NCBI RefSeq assembly: GCF_003003125.1
Contig: NZ_PVTZ01000004.1
Coordinates: 1-64,000, forward strand
Length of the DNA: 64,000 nt
Direction of reading: 5' to 3'
Source: Laceyella sediminis
GTDB taxonomy: Bacteria > Bacillota > Bacilli > Thermoactinomycetales > Thermoactinomycetaceae
The notes beneath the pieces were generated by a model, which worked only from the letters and a program-made list of their open reading frames with translations, had not been told where the DNA came from and did not search any database. Below, piece after piece: positions 17,187 through 28,406 of the stretch (positions are counted from its first letter, which is position 1; every line of letters begins with the position of its first letter). Position numbers and translations under genes: made by a program.

Positions 17187-17252
17187 GGGAAAACACCTCC
17201 TATGCATAGTATTTGAAAAGAGCCTATGTATCAATATACCATAACTTTCCTA

Positions 17253-17292
17253 AACACAACCCCCATGACTTTAGGGCCATGGGGGTTGTGTT
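17253..17292. terminator. Terminator of the glycosyltransferase gene
   Basis: A 15-bp perfect stem, AACACAACCCCCATG with CATGGGGGTTGTGTT, touches the stop codon. Confidence 0.85.
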
Positions 17293-18437
17293 TATTTATA
17301 GGATTTGACGTACTCTTGCAGGAGAGTGGCCGCCCGGGCTGTCCCTCCCGCCGCCAATAACTCTTTTTTCATTTGGGCCAGGTTTTGTTTGATAGAAGGC
17401 TCTGTGTGCGCGACAGCGACAGCTTCCCGCAATGTTTCCACTGACACGTCAGAGGGTGAGAGCGTCATACCGAGTCCCAGTTTTTTGACGCGTTCGGCTA
17501 CCAAAGGTTGATCGGAGCTTTGTGGAATTACAATAGGAGGTACCTCATACCACAATGACTCCATGGTGGAGTTCATGCCACCGTGCGTGATAAACACTTG
17601 GGACTGTTTTAGCACTTCCAATTGCGGGACAAAGTTGCGGATGACGAAGTTATTAGGTGTTGGTTCCAATGAATCAATGTTCGTTCCCGGACCGACGTTC
17701 ATAATCACTTGCCATTCGGTATCAGCAAATGCTTCCATGCATGTGAGATAAAATGAGGTATTGGAAAGAATGGAACCTAAAGAGATGTACATGATGGGGC
17801 GATCAGGATCCAAAGTGGTGTCTAAGCCGGGTTGGTTTGGCCGCTCGGTGATCTGTGGACCGACAAATGCGAAGTTATTGCCAAGTGTTTCGGAATCCGG
17901 TTGGAACACTTTAGGAATCATGACAAGGTTAAGACCATCATTGGCACAAAAAAACTCGCGTAATTTTGCCATGACCACCTCATCGTTTATAATGCGGGCT
18001 CTCTGTTTCATGAACACCGACTCTTCTGTCATCGCAAAGCTACTGAAATAGGCGACCGAGGGAATTTGGAGGGTTTTCAGCAGTTCTTTGGCCCAAACGC
18101 ACATATGATCATACACGATCAGGTCTGCTTCTTCGCTGACGAGAGGCTCAAGTAGTTCGTGTGCCTGCTCTTTTTGTGATTGAAGAATCTGCAAGGCCAA
18201 CTTCATAAATTTGTCTGGGTCATTAAGCATGAAGATGCTGTGTTCTTTGACAACATGCGCTAGGCTGAATTTTTCAGGAATCGGTTGATATCCCGCGCCG
18301 ATAGCTTCCACGGTATTCCGGAATTCGGGTATTGTAAAAAAAATCGCGCGCTCACCGCGACGCACCAATTCTTTGGCTATGGCCAGACTAGGATTCATAT
18401 GCCCATGAGCAGATTGGATTAAAAAAAGTACTTTCAT
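17292..18437 (-). CDS. MGT-type UDP-glycosyltransferase (YjiC/YojK-like)
   Basis: The 381-residue GT1-family enzyme transfers a sugar from a nucleotide-sugar to a small acceptor. The N-terminus MKVLFLIQSAHGHMNPSLAI is the acceptor-side motif. The C-terminal donor-binding signature is FITHGGMNSTMESLWYEVPP followed by PQSSDQPLVAERV. ATG 18437 is used because AAGGTG stands eight bases upstream. Macrolide and flavonoid glycosyltransferases of Bacillus look like this. The acceptor cannot be told. Confidence 0.88.
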   Translation of the reverse strand: MKVLFLIQSAHGHMNPSLAIAKELVRRGERAIFFTIPEFRNTVEAIGAGYQPIPEKFSLAHVVKEHSIFMLNDPDKFMKLALQILQSQKEQAHELLEPLVSEEADLIVYDHMCVWAKELLKTLQIPSVAYFSSFAMTEESVFMKQRARIINDEVVMAKLREFFCANDGLNLVMIPKVFQPDSETLGNNFAFVGPQITERPNQPGLDTTLDPDRPIMYISLGSILSNTSFYLTCMEAFADTEWQVIMNVGPGTNIDSLEPTPNNFVIRNFVPQLEVLKQSQVFITHGGMNSTMESLWYEVPPIVIPQSSDQPLVAERVKKLGLGMTLSPSDVSVETLREAVAVAHTEPSIKQNLAQMKKELLAAGGTARAATLLQEYVKSYK

Positions 18438-18621
18438 CCGACACACCTTCTTATCAGTGGGATTTAACACCAAAAAGTTAATATTTACCTTTGCCCTACA
18501 CGATTAGATTATATGACCCGGTTGGTGGGTTCAATGAATATCTACTGAACATTCCGTATACAAAAAGTAAACATCCGCATTCTCCGCTTGCCGAAAAGCT
18601 AAGCGAAGAATGCGGGTCCAT

Positions 18622-19527
18622 CTAAAGACTAAACTGGTTTAACATGCTGAAGAACTCACCGATAAAGTCATAAAACAATTGTTCAGAAGGGGGCAATTTG
18701 CGCTTTTTGGGAATGATTACGCCCACAGTCCGGGCTAATTCCGGTTCGCTGATAGGGATTTTGACAGTGTCGCGCGGAGTGCTGTCGATCAAAGTTACTT
18801 CCGGCAACAGCGTCACCCCGAGTCCGGTTGCGACCAATCCTTTGATGGCATCAATGTCTTCCCCCTCGAAGGCCACTTTGGGCTGAAACCCCATTTGATG
18901 GCAAGCGTTGGCCACCAATTGGTACAACACAAAACCTTTGGGAAACAAGACAAACGACTCATCTTTGAGCTGGCTCAGTCGCAGAGCAGGATGGTCGGCA
19001 AGCGGATGGTGAGATGGCAACAACGCAACAATCTTGTCAGAAAAAAATATATGGCCTTCCACTTCTTTTACATCCGTGGGCACAGGGGCGATAAAGGCGA
19101 TATCTACTTCACCGTTGATAACAGAGTCGATAAGATGATGATACGCGCCTTGCTTAAGTTGAAACCCGATGTTGGGATATTTAGCCCGAAACGCGGAGAT
19201 AACCGTAGGCAGAATATAGGCGGCCAAACTACTCGGAAACCCCAGGCGGATAGAACCTTTGGCCGGATCAAGATATTCTTCGATTTCTTGTTTGGCTTTT
19301 TCTATCTCTCGCAAAGCCTTTTGCGCGTGGGTGAGGAATATCTTGCCCAAAGGCGTCAATTTCACGTTTCGCCCTTCCCGAGTGAAGAGGGCAACCCCCA
19401 ATTCCGACTCCAGATTGGCGATTTGCCGGCTGACCGCTGACTGCGCTACATGAAGGGCGTGTGCGGCCTCAGTCACATGCTCGCGCTTAGCGACTTCAAT
19501 GAAATATTGAATTTGTCTTAATTCCAT
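18622..19527 (-). CDS. gltC: LysR-type activator of glutamate synthase genes
   Basis: The 301-residue protein resembles B. subtilis GltC along its whole length as I recall it: MELRQIQYFIEVAKREHVTE, AQSAVSRQIANLESELGVAL, EYLDPAKGSIRLGFPSSLAA and IKGLVATGLGVTLLPE. It has a winged helix-turn-helix at about residues 1-60 and a periplasmic-binding-type effector domain after it. It is divergent from gltA, with a GltC-box-like site in between. In B. subtilis GltC activates gltAB when 2-oxoglutarate is high and is checked by glutamate dehydrogenase; the same is inferred here. Confidence 0.92.
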   Translation of the reverse strand: MELRQIQYFIEVAKREHVTEAAHALHVAQSAVSRQIANLESELGVALFTREGRNVKLTPLGKIFLTHAQKALREIEKAKQEIEEYLDPAKGSIRLGFPSSLAAYILPTVISAFRAKYPNIGFQLKQGAYHHLIDSVINGEVDIAFIAPVPTDVKEVEGHIFFSDKIVALLPSHHPLADHPALRLSQLKDESFVLFPKGFVLYQLVANACHQMGFQPKVAFEGEDIDAIKGLVATGLGVTLLPEVTLIDSTPRDTVKIPISEPELARTVGVIIPKKRKLPPSEQLFYDFIGEFFSMLNQFSL

Positions 19528-19551
19528 CCCAGCCCCTCCCCTTTTTTATCC

Positions 19552-19566
19552 ATCTCAATATGCGAT
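19552..19566 (+). promoter_or_regulatory. GltC-box-like site
   Basis: ATCTC-N5-GCGAT matches the known ATCTC-N5-GAGAT GltC consensus with one mismatch. It lies between gltC and gltA, about 25 bases past the gltC start. Confidence 0.6.
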
Positions 19567-19587
19567 CAATTTAATCGGAAATATATA

Positions 19588-19616
19588 TTGTTAATATAAT
19601 TATACAAATATAAAAT
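19588..19616 (+). promoter_or_regulatory. Probable gltA promoter
   Basis: TTGTTA, a 17-base spacer and TAAAAT lie 70-98 bases upstream of the gltA ATG, downstream of the GltC box. Confidence 0.55.
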
Positions 19617-19685
19617 GACAATACATCTTAACGTGATATTTCCTAACAAACGCGCCAAAAACAAATCTTCACAAGGGAGTGAAGA

Positions 19686-22600
19686 ATGATGAGTCATAAT
19701 CATACAGAGTTGCCAAGAAAACAAGGGCTTTATGACCCCGCATTTGAACATGACGCTTGCGGCATCGGATTTGTGGCCAATCTGAAGGCGAAAGCCTCCC
19801 ATGACATCGTTGAAAAAGGATTGCATATCTTGTGCCAGCTGACCCACCGCGGCGGGGAAAATCACGCAACGGGAGACGGATCGGGTATCATGGTGCAAAT
19901 CCCGCACCAATTCTTAAAGAACCAGTGCGCTAAGATCGGCATCTCGTTACCGGAGGCAGGGCAATATGGAGTCGGCATGTTGTTTTTGCCGCATGAGCCA
20001 TCACTTCGCACCACGTATGAAAAGAAATTAGAGCGAATCGCGATGGCGGAAGGGCAAACCTTGCTGGGATGGAGAACGGTACCGGTAAATCATCAGAACA
20101 TTGGAGAAACGGCTCGAAAAACACAACCGGTGATACGCCAAGTCTTCATCGCAAACAGCCAAGGATTGGACCCATTGGCTTTTGAACGGAAACTTTATGT
20201 GATTCGCAAGCGAATGGAGCGGGAAGCAGGAGAAGATTTTTATGCAGCTACGCTGTCCAGCCGCACCCTCGTATATAAAGGGTTATTAACTCCCTCGCAG
20301 TTGGGTGAATTTTACCCCGATTTGCAGGACCCTCTATTTGCATCCGCCTTCTCGATGGTGCACAACCGCTTTAGCACCAACACCTTTCCGAGTTGGAAGC
20401 GGGCACACCCCAACCGCTACTTGTTGCACAATGGTGAAATCAATACCTTGCGCGGGAATGTGAATTGGATGCTCGCCAGGGAAAAGATGTTTCAATCGGA
20501 TGTCTTCGGGCAGGATTTGGACAAGATTTTCCCCGTATTGGACATGGAGGGTACTGATTCGTCGATTTTGGACAATTGCTTTGAATTCATGACCTTATCC
20601 GGGCGGTCTTTGGCCCACACCGCAATGATGATGATCCCCGAACCTTGGGAACATGATGGGCAAATGAGCGAAGCGCGGCGTTCATTTTACGCTTACCACA
20701 GTTGCCTGATGGAGCCGTGGGACGGACCCACCGCCATCGCTTTCACGGATGGTACCCACATCGGCGCCCTATTGGATCGCAACGGACTCCGTCCGGCGAG
20801 ATATTACGTCACTTCTGATGATCTGGTGATCTTCTCTTCTGAAGTCGGTGTAGTGGACGTGCCTGAAGAGAAAGTGGTGCGCAAAGCCCGTTTGCAACCG
20901 GGGCGCATGTTGTTGGTGAGTTTGGATGAGGGGCGCATCATTGATGATGAAGAATTGAAAGAGCAAATCGCTGCGGAAGCACCATATGGTGAGTGGTTGC
21001 GTCAGCATATGGTCGAGTTGAACGACCTGCCGGGGCAATCGGAAGTCAAAGAGCTTGCTACAGAAGAACTTGTGCGTTTGCAAAAAGCTTTTGGTTATAC
21101 CTATGAGGAGATAACTAAAAATTTGGCGCCCATGGTGACGGAAGGAAAAGACCCCGTTGGCGCGATGGGGAGCGATACTCCGCTTGCGGTCCTGTCTGAC
21201 CGGCCACAACTATTGTATAACTATTTTAAACAATCTTTCGCCCAGGTCACCAATCCGCCCATTGACGCCATTCGTGAACAATGCGTTACATCCACGACAA
21301 CGCTACTTGGGGCGGAAGGCAATCTGCTAAAACCTGCACCGACTCATTGTCGTCGCATCCGACTATCTACCCCCATCCTTGCCGATGAAGAATTGGGCAG
21401 GGTGGCCGGCAACACTCATCCGGCATTTAAAATAGCCTCCCTGTCGATGTTGTTTCCCGTGTCAAGACAGCATGAGTTGGCGGATGTATTGGATGAATTA
21501 TTTAACCATGCGGATGCAGCGATCGATGAAGGGGCTACCTTGCTAATCCTGACAGATCGTGGAGTGAATGAAAAATATGCGGCCATTCCGGCATTGCTGG
21601 CCGTCAGCGGTTTGCATCATCATTTGGTGCGCAGAGGAACGAGAACCAAAGTAAGCTTGCTTGTTGAATCGGCAGAACCGCGCGATGTGCATCAGTTGGC
21701 TATGCTGCTCGGATATGGAGCGGACGCGATCAACCCGTACCTCGCCATTGCCACTTACAATCAGATGATCCAGGATGGCGCGTTGCCTGGAATCACCCAT
21801 GCGGAAGCAGTGCGTCGCTATATTACGACAGCGACGGAAGGCATCGTGAAAGTGATGTCCAAAATGGGTATTTCCACCATCCAAAGTTATCGCGGGGCAC
21901 AGATTTTTGAGGCGATCGGCATTGGCAAAGAGGTGATTGACACTTACTTCACCCGTACTTCTTCACAAATCGGTGGGATTCAACTGGATGTGATCGCGCA
22001 AGAAACCGTCATGCGCCACGCTCAAGCATTCGATCCGCATGGTGAAACATCGTTGGAAGCGGGAAGCGAATTACAATGGCGCCGCAATGGGGAACCCCAT
22101 GCCTACAATCCGCTGACGATCCACACCCTGCAGCAAGCGTGCCGCCGCAATGACTATGCGTTGTTTAAGAAATTCACGAAAATGGCCAACGATGAACATT
22201 TACTCTTCCTACGGAGTTTATTTGCATTCAAACCAAACCGGCCATCTATTCCGATTGAAGAAGTGGAACCAGTCGAATCAATTGTGCGTCGCTTCAAGAC
22301 CGGAGCCATGTCATACGGTGCCTTGAGCCAAGAGGCGCATGAGGCGTTGGCTATCGCGATGAATCGTCTCGGAGGCAAAAGCAACAGCGGAGAGGGAGGC
22401 GAAGACCCTCGCCGGTATCAAGTGGATGCCAATGGCGATTCACGGCGCAGCGCGATCAAACAAGTGGCCTCAGGGCGTTTTGGAGTGAATAGCCATTATT
22501 TGGTCAACGCAGATGAGATACAAATCAAGATGGCGCAAGGGGCCAAACCAGGCGAAGGCGGACAATTGCCAGGCAACAAGGTGTACCCATGGATCGCGGA

Positions 22601-24281
22601 AGTGCGCGGTTCCACTGTAGGAGTAGGGCTGATTTCACCCCCACCACATCATGACATTTACTCTATTGAAGACCTGGCGCAATTGATCCATGATCTCAAA
22701 AACGCCAACCCCCAAGCGCGGATCAGCGTCAAATTGGTTTCCAAAGCAGGGGTAGGTACCATCGCCGCAGGGGTGGCCAAAGGACTGGCAGACGTGATTG
22801 TGATCAGTGGACATGACGGAGGAACGGGCGCTTCTCCCCGCACCAGCATCAAACACGCGGGGATGCCATGGGAGTTGGGCTTGGCGGAAGCACACCAAAC
22901 GTTGCAATTGAACCAACTGCGTGATCGTGTTGTGCTGGAAACGGACGGAAAGATGCTGACAGGCCGAGATGTGGTGATGGCTGCCCTTTTGGGAGCCGAA
23001 GAATACGGTTTTGCTACAGCTCCTCTCGTGGTACTCGGTTGCGTGATGATGAGGGTATGCCACTTAGATACCTGTCCGGTGGGGGTTGCGACACAGAATC
23101 CGGAGCTGCGCCGGAAATTCATGGGTGATCCTGAGCATGTGGTGAACTACCTACGCTTTGTCGCGCAAGAAGTGAGAGAGATCATGGCGGAGTTGGGTTT
23201 CCGCACAGTGGAAGAAATGGTTGGGCGCACAGATGTGTTGACGGTGAGTGACCGGGCCAAATCACATTGGAAAGCCAAACACTTGGATTTGTCGCCGATC
23301 TTCTATCAACCACAACCCGCAACGGAGAGCAACGCGGAAGGATCGACCCCAGCCGTACAAGATCATCATTTGGAAAAAACACTTGATTGCCAACAACTGC
23401 TTCCCTTGTGTCAACCGGCTTTGGAACATAGGACGCCAGTGAAGGGAGAATTTACGGTCAACAACAATCACCGGGTAATAGGAACCATTTTGGGCAGTGA
23501 AGTGACTAAGCGATATGGTGAACAAGGGTTGCCGGAAGACACCATCCACCTGTCATTCAAGGGGTCGGCAGGACAGAGCTTTGGCGCGTTTATCCCCAAA
23601 GGGATCACCCTGAATATTCAAGGCGATGCCAACGATTATGTCGGCAAAGGGTTGTCTGGTGGCAAAATCATCGTGAAAACACCATCCTCATCTCCATTCA
23701 ACGCGCATGAGAACATCATCATTGGTAACGTCGCTTTCTACGGCGCCTCCTCTGGTGAAGCATATATTAACGGGATGGCGGGCGAACGTTTCTGCGTACG
23801 CAACAGCGGGGTGCATGCTGTTGTCGAAGGCATCGGAGATCATGGTTGCGAATACATGACCGGGGGCCGGGTCGTTGTTTTGGGATCAGTCGGGAAAAAC
23901 TTCGCCGCGGGCATGTCTGGCGGAATCGCTTATGTCCTCGCCGAAGAGATGGAACGGTTCTACGCCCATTGCAACCAAGAAATGGTCTTGTTGGAACGTT
24001 TGGTTGACAAGGAAGAAATCGAGCAAGTGCGGGAAATGATCGCCAAGCATGTGCGTTACACTCATAGCCGCCGCGGTCAATCTGTACTGGCGGAGTGGGA
24101 AAAGCATGTGCCGAAGTTTATCAAAGTGATCCCCCGCGATTACAAGGCGATGAAGGAAGCCATTGAAACATTGAAACAAACCGGTTTATCTTTGTCCGAG
24201 GCGAAGGTGACAGCGTTTAACCAGCTGAAGAAACAGCGCGATCAACAAGTGAAAAACCATGTGCTGGTCACGACAGGATAG
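19686..24281 (+). CDS. gltA: Glutamate synthase (NADPH) large subunit
   Basis: The 1531-residue large subunit makes two glutamates from glutamine and 2-oxoglutarate with electrons from the small subunit. A short propeptide precedes the glutaminase nucleophile Cys ([13 protein letters not shown]25). The class II amidotransferase domain runs to about residue 430, followed by the central domain, then the FMN/synthase domain ([36 protein letters not shown]). The 3Fe-4S ligands are near 1118-1131 ([13 protein letters not shown]). The GXGXG beta-helix is at the end ([33 protein letters not shown]). AAGGGAGTGAAG precedes the ATG. It is followed after ten bases by gltB. Confidence 0.97.
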   Translation: MMSHNHTELPRKQGLYDPAFEHDACGIGFVANLKAKASHDIVEKGLHILCQLTHRGGENHATGDGSGIMVQIPHQFLKNQCAKIGISLPEAGQYGVGMLFLPHEPSLRTTYEKKLERIAMAEGQTLLGWRTVPVNHQNIGETARKTQPVIRQVFIANSQGLDPLAFERKLYVIRKRMEREAGEDFYAATLSSRTLVYKGLLTPSQLGEFYPDLQDPLFASAFSMVHNRFSTNTFPSWKRAHPNRYLLHNGEINTLRGNVNWMLAREKMFQSDVFGQDLDKIFPVLDMEGTDSSILDNCFEFMTLSGRSLAHTAMMMIPEPWEHDGQMSEARRSFYAYHSCLMEPWDGPTAIAFTDGTHIGALLDRNGLRPARYYVTSDDLVIFSSEVGVVDVPEEKVVRKARLQPGRMLLVSLDEGRIIDDEELKEQIAAEAPYGEWLRQHMVELNDLPGQSEVKELATEELVRLQKAFGYTYEEITKNLAPMVTEGKDPVGAMGSDTPLAVLSDRPQLLYNYFKQSFAQVTNPPIDAIREQCVTSTTTLLGAEGNLLKPAPTHCRRIRLSTPILADEELGRVAGNTHPAFKIASLSMLFPVSRQHELADVLDELFNHADAAIDEGATLLILTDRGVNEKYAAIPALLAVSGLHHHLVRRGTRTKVSLLVESAEPRDVHQLAMLLGYGADAINPYLAIATYNQMIQDGALPGITHAEAVRRYITTATEGIVKVMSKMGISTIQSYRGAQIFEAIGIGKEVIDTYFTRTSSQIGGIQLDVIAQETVMRHAQAFDPHGETSLEAGSELQWRRNGEPHAYNPLTIHTLQQACRRNDYALFKKFTKMANDEHLLFLRSLFAFKPNRPSIPIEEVEPVESIVRRFKTGAMSYGALSQEAHEALAIAMNRLGGKSNSGEGGEDPRRYQVDANGDSRRSAIKQVASGRFGVNSHYLVNADEIQIKMAQGAKPGEGGQLPGNKVYPWIAEVRGSTVGVGLISPPPHHDIYSIEDLAQLIHDLKNANPQARISVKLVSKAGVGTIAAGVAKGLADVIVISGHDGGTGASPRTSIKHAGMPWELGLAEAHQTLQLNQLRDRVVLETDGKMLTGRDVVMAALLGAEEYGFATAPLVVLGCVMMRVCHLDTCPVGVATQNPELRRKFMGDPEHVVNYLRFVAQEVREIMAELGFRTVEEMVGRTDVLTVSDRAKSHWKAKHLDLSPIFYQPQPATESNAEGSTPAVQDHHLEKTLDCQQLLPLCQPALEHRTPVKGEFTVNNNHRVIGTILGSEVTKRYGEQGLPEDTIHLSFKGSAGQSFGAFIPKGITLNIQGDANDYVGKGLSGGKIIVKTPSSSPFNAHENIIIGNVAFYGASSGEAYINGMAGERFCVRNSGVHAVVEGIGDHGCEYMTGGRVVVLGSVGKNFAAGMSGGIAYVLAEEMERFYAHCNQEMVLLERLVDKEEIEQVREMIAKHVRYTHSRRGQSVLAEWEKHVPKFIKVIPRDYKAMKEAIETLKQTGLSLSEAKVTAFNQLKKQRDQQVKNHVLVTTG

Positions 24282-24291
24282 GAGGGAGATT

Positions 24292-25782
24292 ATGGGCAAA
24301 CCTACGGGATTCATTGAATACAAAAGGGAAGAGCCACAAGAGCGGAATCCGCTTGCGCGTTTGAACGACTGGGAGGAATATCAACTTCCTTTTCCTGAAG
24401 AAAAATTGCAAATCCAAGGCGCTCGTTGCATGGACTGTGGCACGCCGTTCTGCCACGCCGGTTTTGAGTTAAATGGTTCAGCATCGGGTTGTCCTGTGCA
24501 CAACCTCATTCCAGAATGGAACGATCTTGTCTACCGCGGGCGTTGGAAAGAGGCGCTAGACCGCCTGTTAAAAACCAATAACTTTCCCGAATTCACTGGA
24601 CGCGTGTGCCCGGCTCCCTGCGAAGGGGCTTGTACGGTGGCTATTCATGATCCTGCCGTGACCATCAAAAACATCGAACTGGCCATTATTGAAAAAGGGT
24701 TTGCCGAGGGGTGGATCGTTCCTCGGCCGCCCCGATTGCGAACGGGGAAAAAAGTGGCCGTGGTCGGGTCTGGCCCCGCGGGATTGGCCAGCGCCGATCA
24801 ATTGAATAAAGCGGGTCATACGGTCACCGTGTTTGAACGGGCCGACCGCATCGGCGGCTTGTTAATGTACGGCATTCCCAACATGAAATTGGAGAAGCGG
24901 GTAGTTGAACGCCGGGTGCGGCTCATGGAGCAGGAAGGGATCACCTTTGTCACCAACACCGAAGTCGGCAAAGATATCACGATGGATCAATTGCGATCAG
25001 AGTATGATGCAGTGATCCTGTGCGCTGGAGCGCAACAACAGCGTGACCTGGTGATAGAGGGGAGAGAGTCCGCAGGCGTAGAGTATGCGATGGATTATTT
25101 GACTGCGGCCACCAAGCAATTGCTGAATCCACAAACCGGCGAATCAGACTTATCAGCAGAAGGTAAAGATGTGATCGTCATCGGCGGCGGGGACACAGGT
25201 GCCGACTGCGTGGCGACCGCCTTGCGCCAACGATGCCGGAGCGTTGTACAATTTGGTAAGCACCCCCGGCTGCCTGATAAACGCCGTCCGAATAATCCCT
25301 GGCCAGAGTATCCTCATGTTTTCACACTGGATTATGCTTATAAGGAAGCAGAAGCAAAATTTGGCCGCGACCCGCGCCGATACTCGATTGCAACACGTAA
25401 AATCGTCAGTGATGCACAAGGCCGCGTGAAAGCATTGCACACCGTAGATATGGAGAAAATTTATGCGGCGGATGGTAGCTATACATTTAGAGAGATACCT
25501 GGCAGTGAGCGAATCTGGCCGGCCCAGCTCGTATTGATCGCCATCGGTTTCGCTGGAACGGAAGAAAAACTTCTCTCTCACGCAGGACTTGCGCACACCA
25601 ATTTCAAAGTCAACTCCGCTTATGGCGATTACCGCACCAATCTTGAAGGGGTCTTTGTCGCCGGTGATATGCGGCGGGGGCAAAGCCTGATCGTATGGGC
25701 CATCCACGAAGGGCGGGAAGCGGCCCGCGCATGCGATCAATATTTGATGGCAACCGCAAATGGTGCTGAGAAAGCTATATAG
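24292..25782 (+). CDS. gltB: Glutamate synthase (NADPH) small subunit
   Basis: The 496-residue flavoprotein passes electrons from NADPH to the large subunit. The N-terminal Cys motifs for two 4Fe-4S clusters are [22 protein letters not shown] and [10 protein letters not shown]. The FAD site is [13 protein letters not shown] and the NADPH site is [14 protein letters not shown]. The C-terminal FAD motif [14 protein letters not shown] is present. ATG 24292 is fixed by AGGAGGGAG. It forms an operon with gltA and a terminator follows. Confidence 0.96.
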   Translation: MGKPTGFIEYKREEPQERNPLARLNDWEEYQLPFPEEKLQIQGARCMDCGTPFCHAGFELNGSASGCPVHNLIPEWNDLVYRGRWKEALDRLLKTNNFPEFTGRVCPAPCEGACTVAIHDPAVTIKNIELAIIEKGFAEGWIVPRPPRLRTGKKVAVVGSGPAGLASADQLNKAGHTVTVFERADRIGGLLMYGIPNMKLEKRVVERRVRLMEQEGITFVTNTEVGKDITMDQLRSEYDAVILCAGAQQQRDLVIEGRESAGVEYAMDYLTAATKQLLNPQTGESDLSAEGKDVIVIGGGDTGADCVATALRQRCRSVVQFGKHPRLPDKRRPNNPWPEYPHVFTLDYAYKEAEAKFGRDPRRYSIATRKIVSDAQGRVKALHTVDMEKIYAADGSYTFREIPGSERIWPAQLVLIAIGFAGTEEKLLSHAGLAHTNFKVNSAYGDYRTNLEGVFVAGDMRRGQSLIVWAIHEGREAARACDQYLMATANGAEKAI

Positions 25783-25792
25783 AGATGCATAC

Positions 25793-25836
25793 AAATGACA
25801 AAGTGGGAAGTCATTTTCTCGCTTTGTCATTTTTTA
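25793..25836 (+). terminator. Terminator of gltAB
   Basis: AAATGACAAAG pairs with CTTTGTCATTT and runs into six Ts. Confidence 0.8.
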
Positions 25837-26248
25837 TGGCATCGTTGATTTGGATTACGAAGGGTGTACGACTCAGCATACAGAAAACCGCTGGTAAATA
25901 GAGTGAATTCACCAAATAAAAGGGGGTTAGGCACCTGAAATATGGCCTCTTTCCATCAAAAACACCTCTATATAACGTTACAAAACAAATATTTTGTAAC
26001 GTTGTGTAAGTATTTATTCAAATTCGATGGTTTTATCCTGCATATTTCTCAATTAACCCTTTCGATCTCACTAGAAAAAGTTAACTATAGTATTGAGAAA
26101 TGAAATAAAAAAGCCTTTCAGAGCATATTTCGCACTCTCACTACATCTTCCGTGGCGGCTCCAGTCGTCCGTATGTTGTATATTTGTCGTCTAGCCGCCT
26201 GCTGTGTATCCAGATCATTGTTGTATCAACCACTCTCTCCCCGTTCAT
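25837..26248. other. Intergenic region without a gene
   Basis: About 410 bases with no supportable ORF. The region holds a perfect 12-bp inverted repeat (25974-26003) and a 10-bp inverted repeat ATTTCTCAAT/ATTGAGAAAT with arms about 40 bases apart (about 26044-26101). It is AT-rich in its middle. Confidence 0.6.
25974..26003. repeat. 12-bp perfect inverted repeat, operator-like
   Basis: AACGTTACAAAA and TTTTGTAACGTT are separated by six bases. No T-run follows. The shape (two arms, six-base gap) is like the repeat at 8566-8593, and both contain a GTTA/TAAC core next to an A-run. Confidence 0.6.
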
Positions 26249-26272
26249 AAAAAAAGGAGCCTTGCGGCTCCT
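26249..26272 (-). terminator. Terminator of the dedA-like gene
   Basis: On the minus strand AGGAGCC-GCAA-GGCTCCT is followed by seven Ts, just past the DedA stop. Confidence 0.85.
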
Positions 26273-26280
26273 GACTAACA

Positions 26281-26760
26281 TTAGCTGATACCATATCCAG
26301 TTAACAAGTACACGCCGACCCATGCGACAGAGCCACACAAGGCCCCGATCAAATATTGAGAACGGTTCAATTTCAACACACCCGCACCGTACGAGACCCC
26401 TATCCGGACACCGGGAATGAAGTATGACACAGGAATCCCCCAAAATCCATATTTGCGCACAAATTCAAGCGAACGTTCTGATTTCCCGATCAAAAAGCGC
26501 CATTTGGGAAAGGCCGCAAACAATTTCTGCTTGCCGAAAGCTGCCAGGAAATAGTTGATCAGTGAACCGAACAACACGGCAACAACTGATAAAAGAAAGG
26601 TAGGCAACAAAGAGAAAACACCTTTAGCGATCAGTGTCCCGGCATAAAATAGCACGACTTCGTCCGGAATTGGAAACCCGATGATCCCGAGCAGCAAGAT
26701 AATGAACAATATCGGATAGCCGTAGCAAGCCACCCAACCCAGAATTAACGCTTCCGTCAA
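26281..26760 (-). CDS. DedA family (VTT domain) membrane protein
   Basis: The 159-residue integral membrane protein includes GFPIPDEVVLFYAGTLIAKG at about residues 28-47, the re-entrant loop typical of DedA/VTT proteins. FWGIPVSYFIPGVRIGVSYG carries the conserved FIPGVR motif, and a final membrane helix follows. DedA proteins include flippases for undecaprenyl phosphate and phosphatidylethanolamine. TTG 26760 is chosen because AAAGGGG is nine bases upstream; an open frame reaches 26829. It lies 20 bases behind a decayed acyltransferase, so the two formed an operon. Confidence 0.83.
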   Translation of the reverse strand: MTEALILGWVACYGYPILFIILLLGIIGFPIPDEVVLFYAGTLIAKGVFSLLPTFLLSVVAVLFGSLINYFLAAFGKQKLFAAFPKWRFLIGKSERSLEFVRKYGFWGIPVSYFIPGVRIGVSYGAGVLKLNRSQYLIGALCGSVAWVGVYLLTGYGIS

Positions 26761-26779
26761 ACCGTATCGCCCCTTTATG

Positions 26780-27463
26780 TCAACTCGCTTCAGATGCGGC
26801 TTCTTCTTTTTCCCATCGTTCCTCTGCATTAAACCAATAAAACCACTGCCCTGGAGCGTCTTTCACCATCTCCTCCATCTCTCGGTTCAAAAAATTGATC
26901 GCTCCCCCCCGCTCTTTGCGATCAAACATTTCGTACGATGAATGGGCTCTCGAAACGTAAGCTGGTGGCAAAACCCTTGTTCTCGAAACCCCATAAAGGG
27001 AATGACCGGTATGTTTTGTTCCAGCGACAAGACCGCCGCCCCTCCGGGAGTCCGTGTTTATCTCCCGAAAAAGATAGATTCAAGAAATTGCGGACGGTAA
27101 AAATCGCCAAGCAAGAATACTACGCCGTTTTTCTTCAGATGCGCCTTAAGCGTTTTCGTAATCTAGCCCATCGCACCCCAACCGTTGAAATAACAGATAG
27201 AAAGGACGAATATCTTCGCTTTGGGCAGTTACGACTGTCAAGCATGGATACTTCATCGACAAGTACCAGTAATAATAGAAAAAATTACCCAAGTGTGGAG
27301 TGAGCAGAATCGCTCCTCTGCCTCTTTCCAATGCTTGCTCCAGAATCTCTTCGCCTTCTACCCGAAATCGCCAGTCGATTGACACTTCTTGCCCTTGTGC
27401 CTTTTCACACCATGCTATTGTCCCACCCAGTCCTTTCAGATGAAGGTTAGGCGCTGTTACTCA
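26780..27463 (-). pseudogene. LpxL/HtrB-like lysophospholipid acyltransferase, decayed
   Basis: Homologous pieces are spread over three frames. Reading on the minus strand: LKGLGGTIAWCEKAQGQEVS, then the HX4D/E-type region LTPHLGNFFYYYWYL up to LGCDGLDYENA and a stop. After a frame change come KTLKAHLKKNGVVFLLGDFY and FFGR with an in-frame stop. TPGGAAVLSLEQNIPVIPF follows, and after another frame change the end MEEMVKDAPGQWFYWFNAEE. At least three lesions are visible. The family transfers acyl chains to membrane lipids or saccharides. Its stop is 20 bases ahead of the DedA start. Confidence 0.8.
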
Positions 27464-27630
27464 CGTCACTTCAGTGAGGTTCCATTTATGGAGCGGAGAT
27501 GATAAGGCATCTTTAGGCGCAACGAGATACGCACAAAAGCGACATGATAGATGGAGAGAATGGGAAGAGGGCGTAGATTGATAGAAGAGTACCAGAAGCA
27601 CAAAACACTATATAAACAGCACGCTAAGAA

Positions 27631-27658
27631 ACCGGTCCTATGTAGAACCGGTTTTTAT
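27631..27658. terminator. Hairpin terminator
   Basis: AAACCGGT pairs with ACCGGTTT, with five Ts on the plus strand and TTTCTT on the minus strand. It probably serves the DUF3238-like gene on the minus strand. Confidence 0.65.
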
Positions 27659-27730
27659 CTTGTTATAAACTCCAAGGAGCTTGTAACATAGAGCAATCAG
27701 TGACTGTTTTTTCTACAACGGGTTTACTCC

Positions 27731-28315
27731 TTATAATATTTTTTCAAAACTGTATTCCATCTCTCCAGCTAGCGCTTCTGGAGTGTCACCAGTTTTCCTG
27801 AAATCATGAATATAAATTTGTTCAAACGGACCAAAATTTACTTGCTTATAAAATTCAAAACATGGGAATCCATCATGTGCACCTTGAATCTTGACAATAC
27901 CGTCTTTTTTGGCATGTACATTTAATAGATAGTCGACGGGAGGTGCATATAAATTTAATGGATTGCTAGCACTAGCACTCATTTGAAACTTGACGTCATC
28001 AGAACTCCATACAATATTCGTACACAAAATACCTTTTGTACTAGCTTTTCCTGTTCTTTTATAAACGGAGCCATCTGGTGCTGTGACTCTTTCTGTTGTT
28101 ATGCCAGTATTCGCATATGTGAAAATTTCTTTTTTATAGAAATCTATAACTACTTCTTGTTCAATTCTGGAACGCATAGTGTTTACAGCATAAGGTGTAA
28201 ATTCACGTGCGTCACCTCCGAATTGGATTACATTTCCTGTTTTAATATCTTTCTTAGGTTCAGTCCAAGCCATTGGAATAAATACACTCGCTCTAATTTT
28301 AATGATATTAGTCAT
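27731..28315 (-). CDS. DUF3238-like protein, tandem copy 1
   Basis: The 194-residue cytosolic-looking protein has no signal peptide or membrane segment. It shares most of its sequence with the gene at 28576-29160: REFTPYAVNTMRSRIEQEVV, DFYKKEIFTYAN, SASASNPLN, GAHDGFPCFEFYKQVNFGPF and TGDTPEALAGEMEYSFE. From memory this matches the Bacillus family DUF3238, of unknown function. ATG 28315 has AGAGG eight bases upstream. The unit including its leader appears to be a duplication of the neighbouring one. The segment is more AT-rich than the surroundings. Confidence 0.75.
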   Translation of the reverse strand: MTNIIKIRASVFIPMAWTEPKKDIKTGNVIQFGGDAREFTPYAVNTMRSRIEQEVVIDFYKKEIFTYANTGITTERVTAPDGSVYKRTGKASTKGILCTNIVWSSDDVKFQMSASASNPLNLYAPPVDYLLNVHAKKDGIVKIQGAHDGFPCFEFYKQVNFGPFEQIYIHDFRKTGDTPEALAGEMEYSFEKIL

Positions 28316-28406
28316 GAAAAACACCTCTGTAATTCAAATTTTATTTTGGGTAATACATAATATTAACCCATTGAGCAAAACAGGCAATTTCTTTCTCATA
28401 ATCAAG
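28316..28406 (-). repeat. Duplicated 3' end of the azoreductase gene plus intergenic DNA
   Basis: Upstream of tandem copy 1 the minus strand reads DYEKEIACFAQ followed by a spacer. It matches the azoreductase C-terminus [12 protein letters not shown] and the spacer before tandem copy 2, also at base level. In the real gene the codon after the final Q is TAG; here it is TGG, so the frame runs on. This fixes one edge of the duplication inside the azoreductase gene. Confidence 0.75.
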
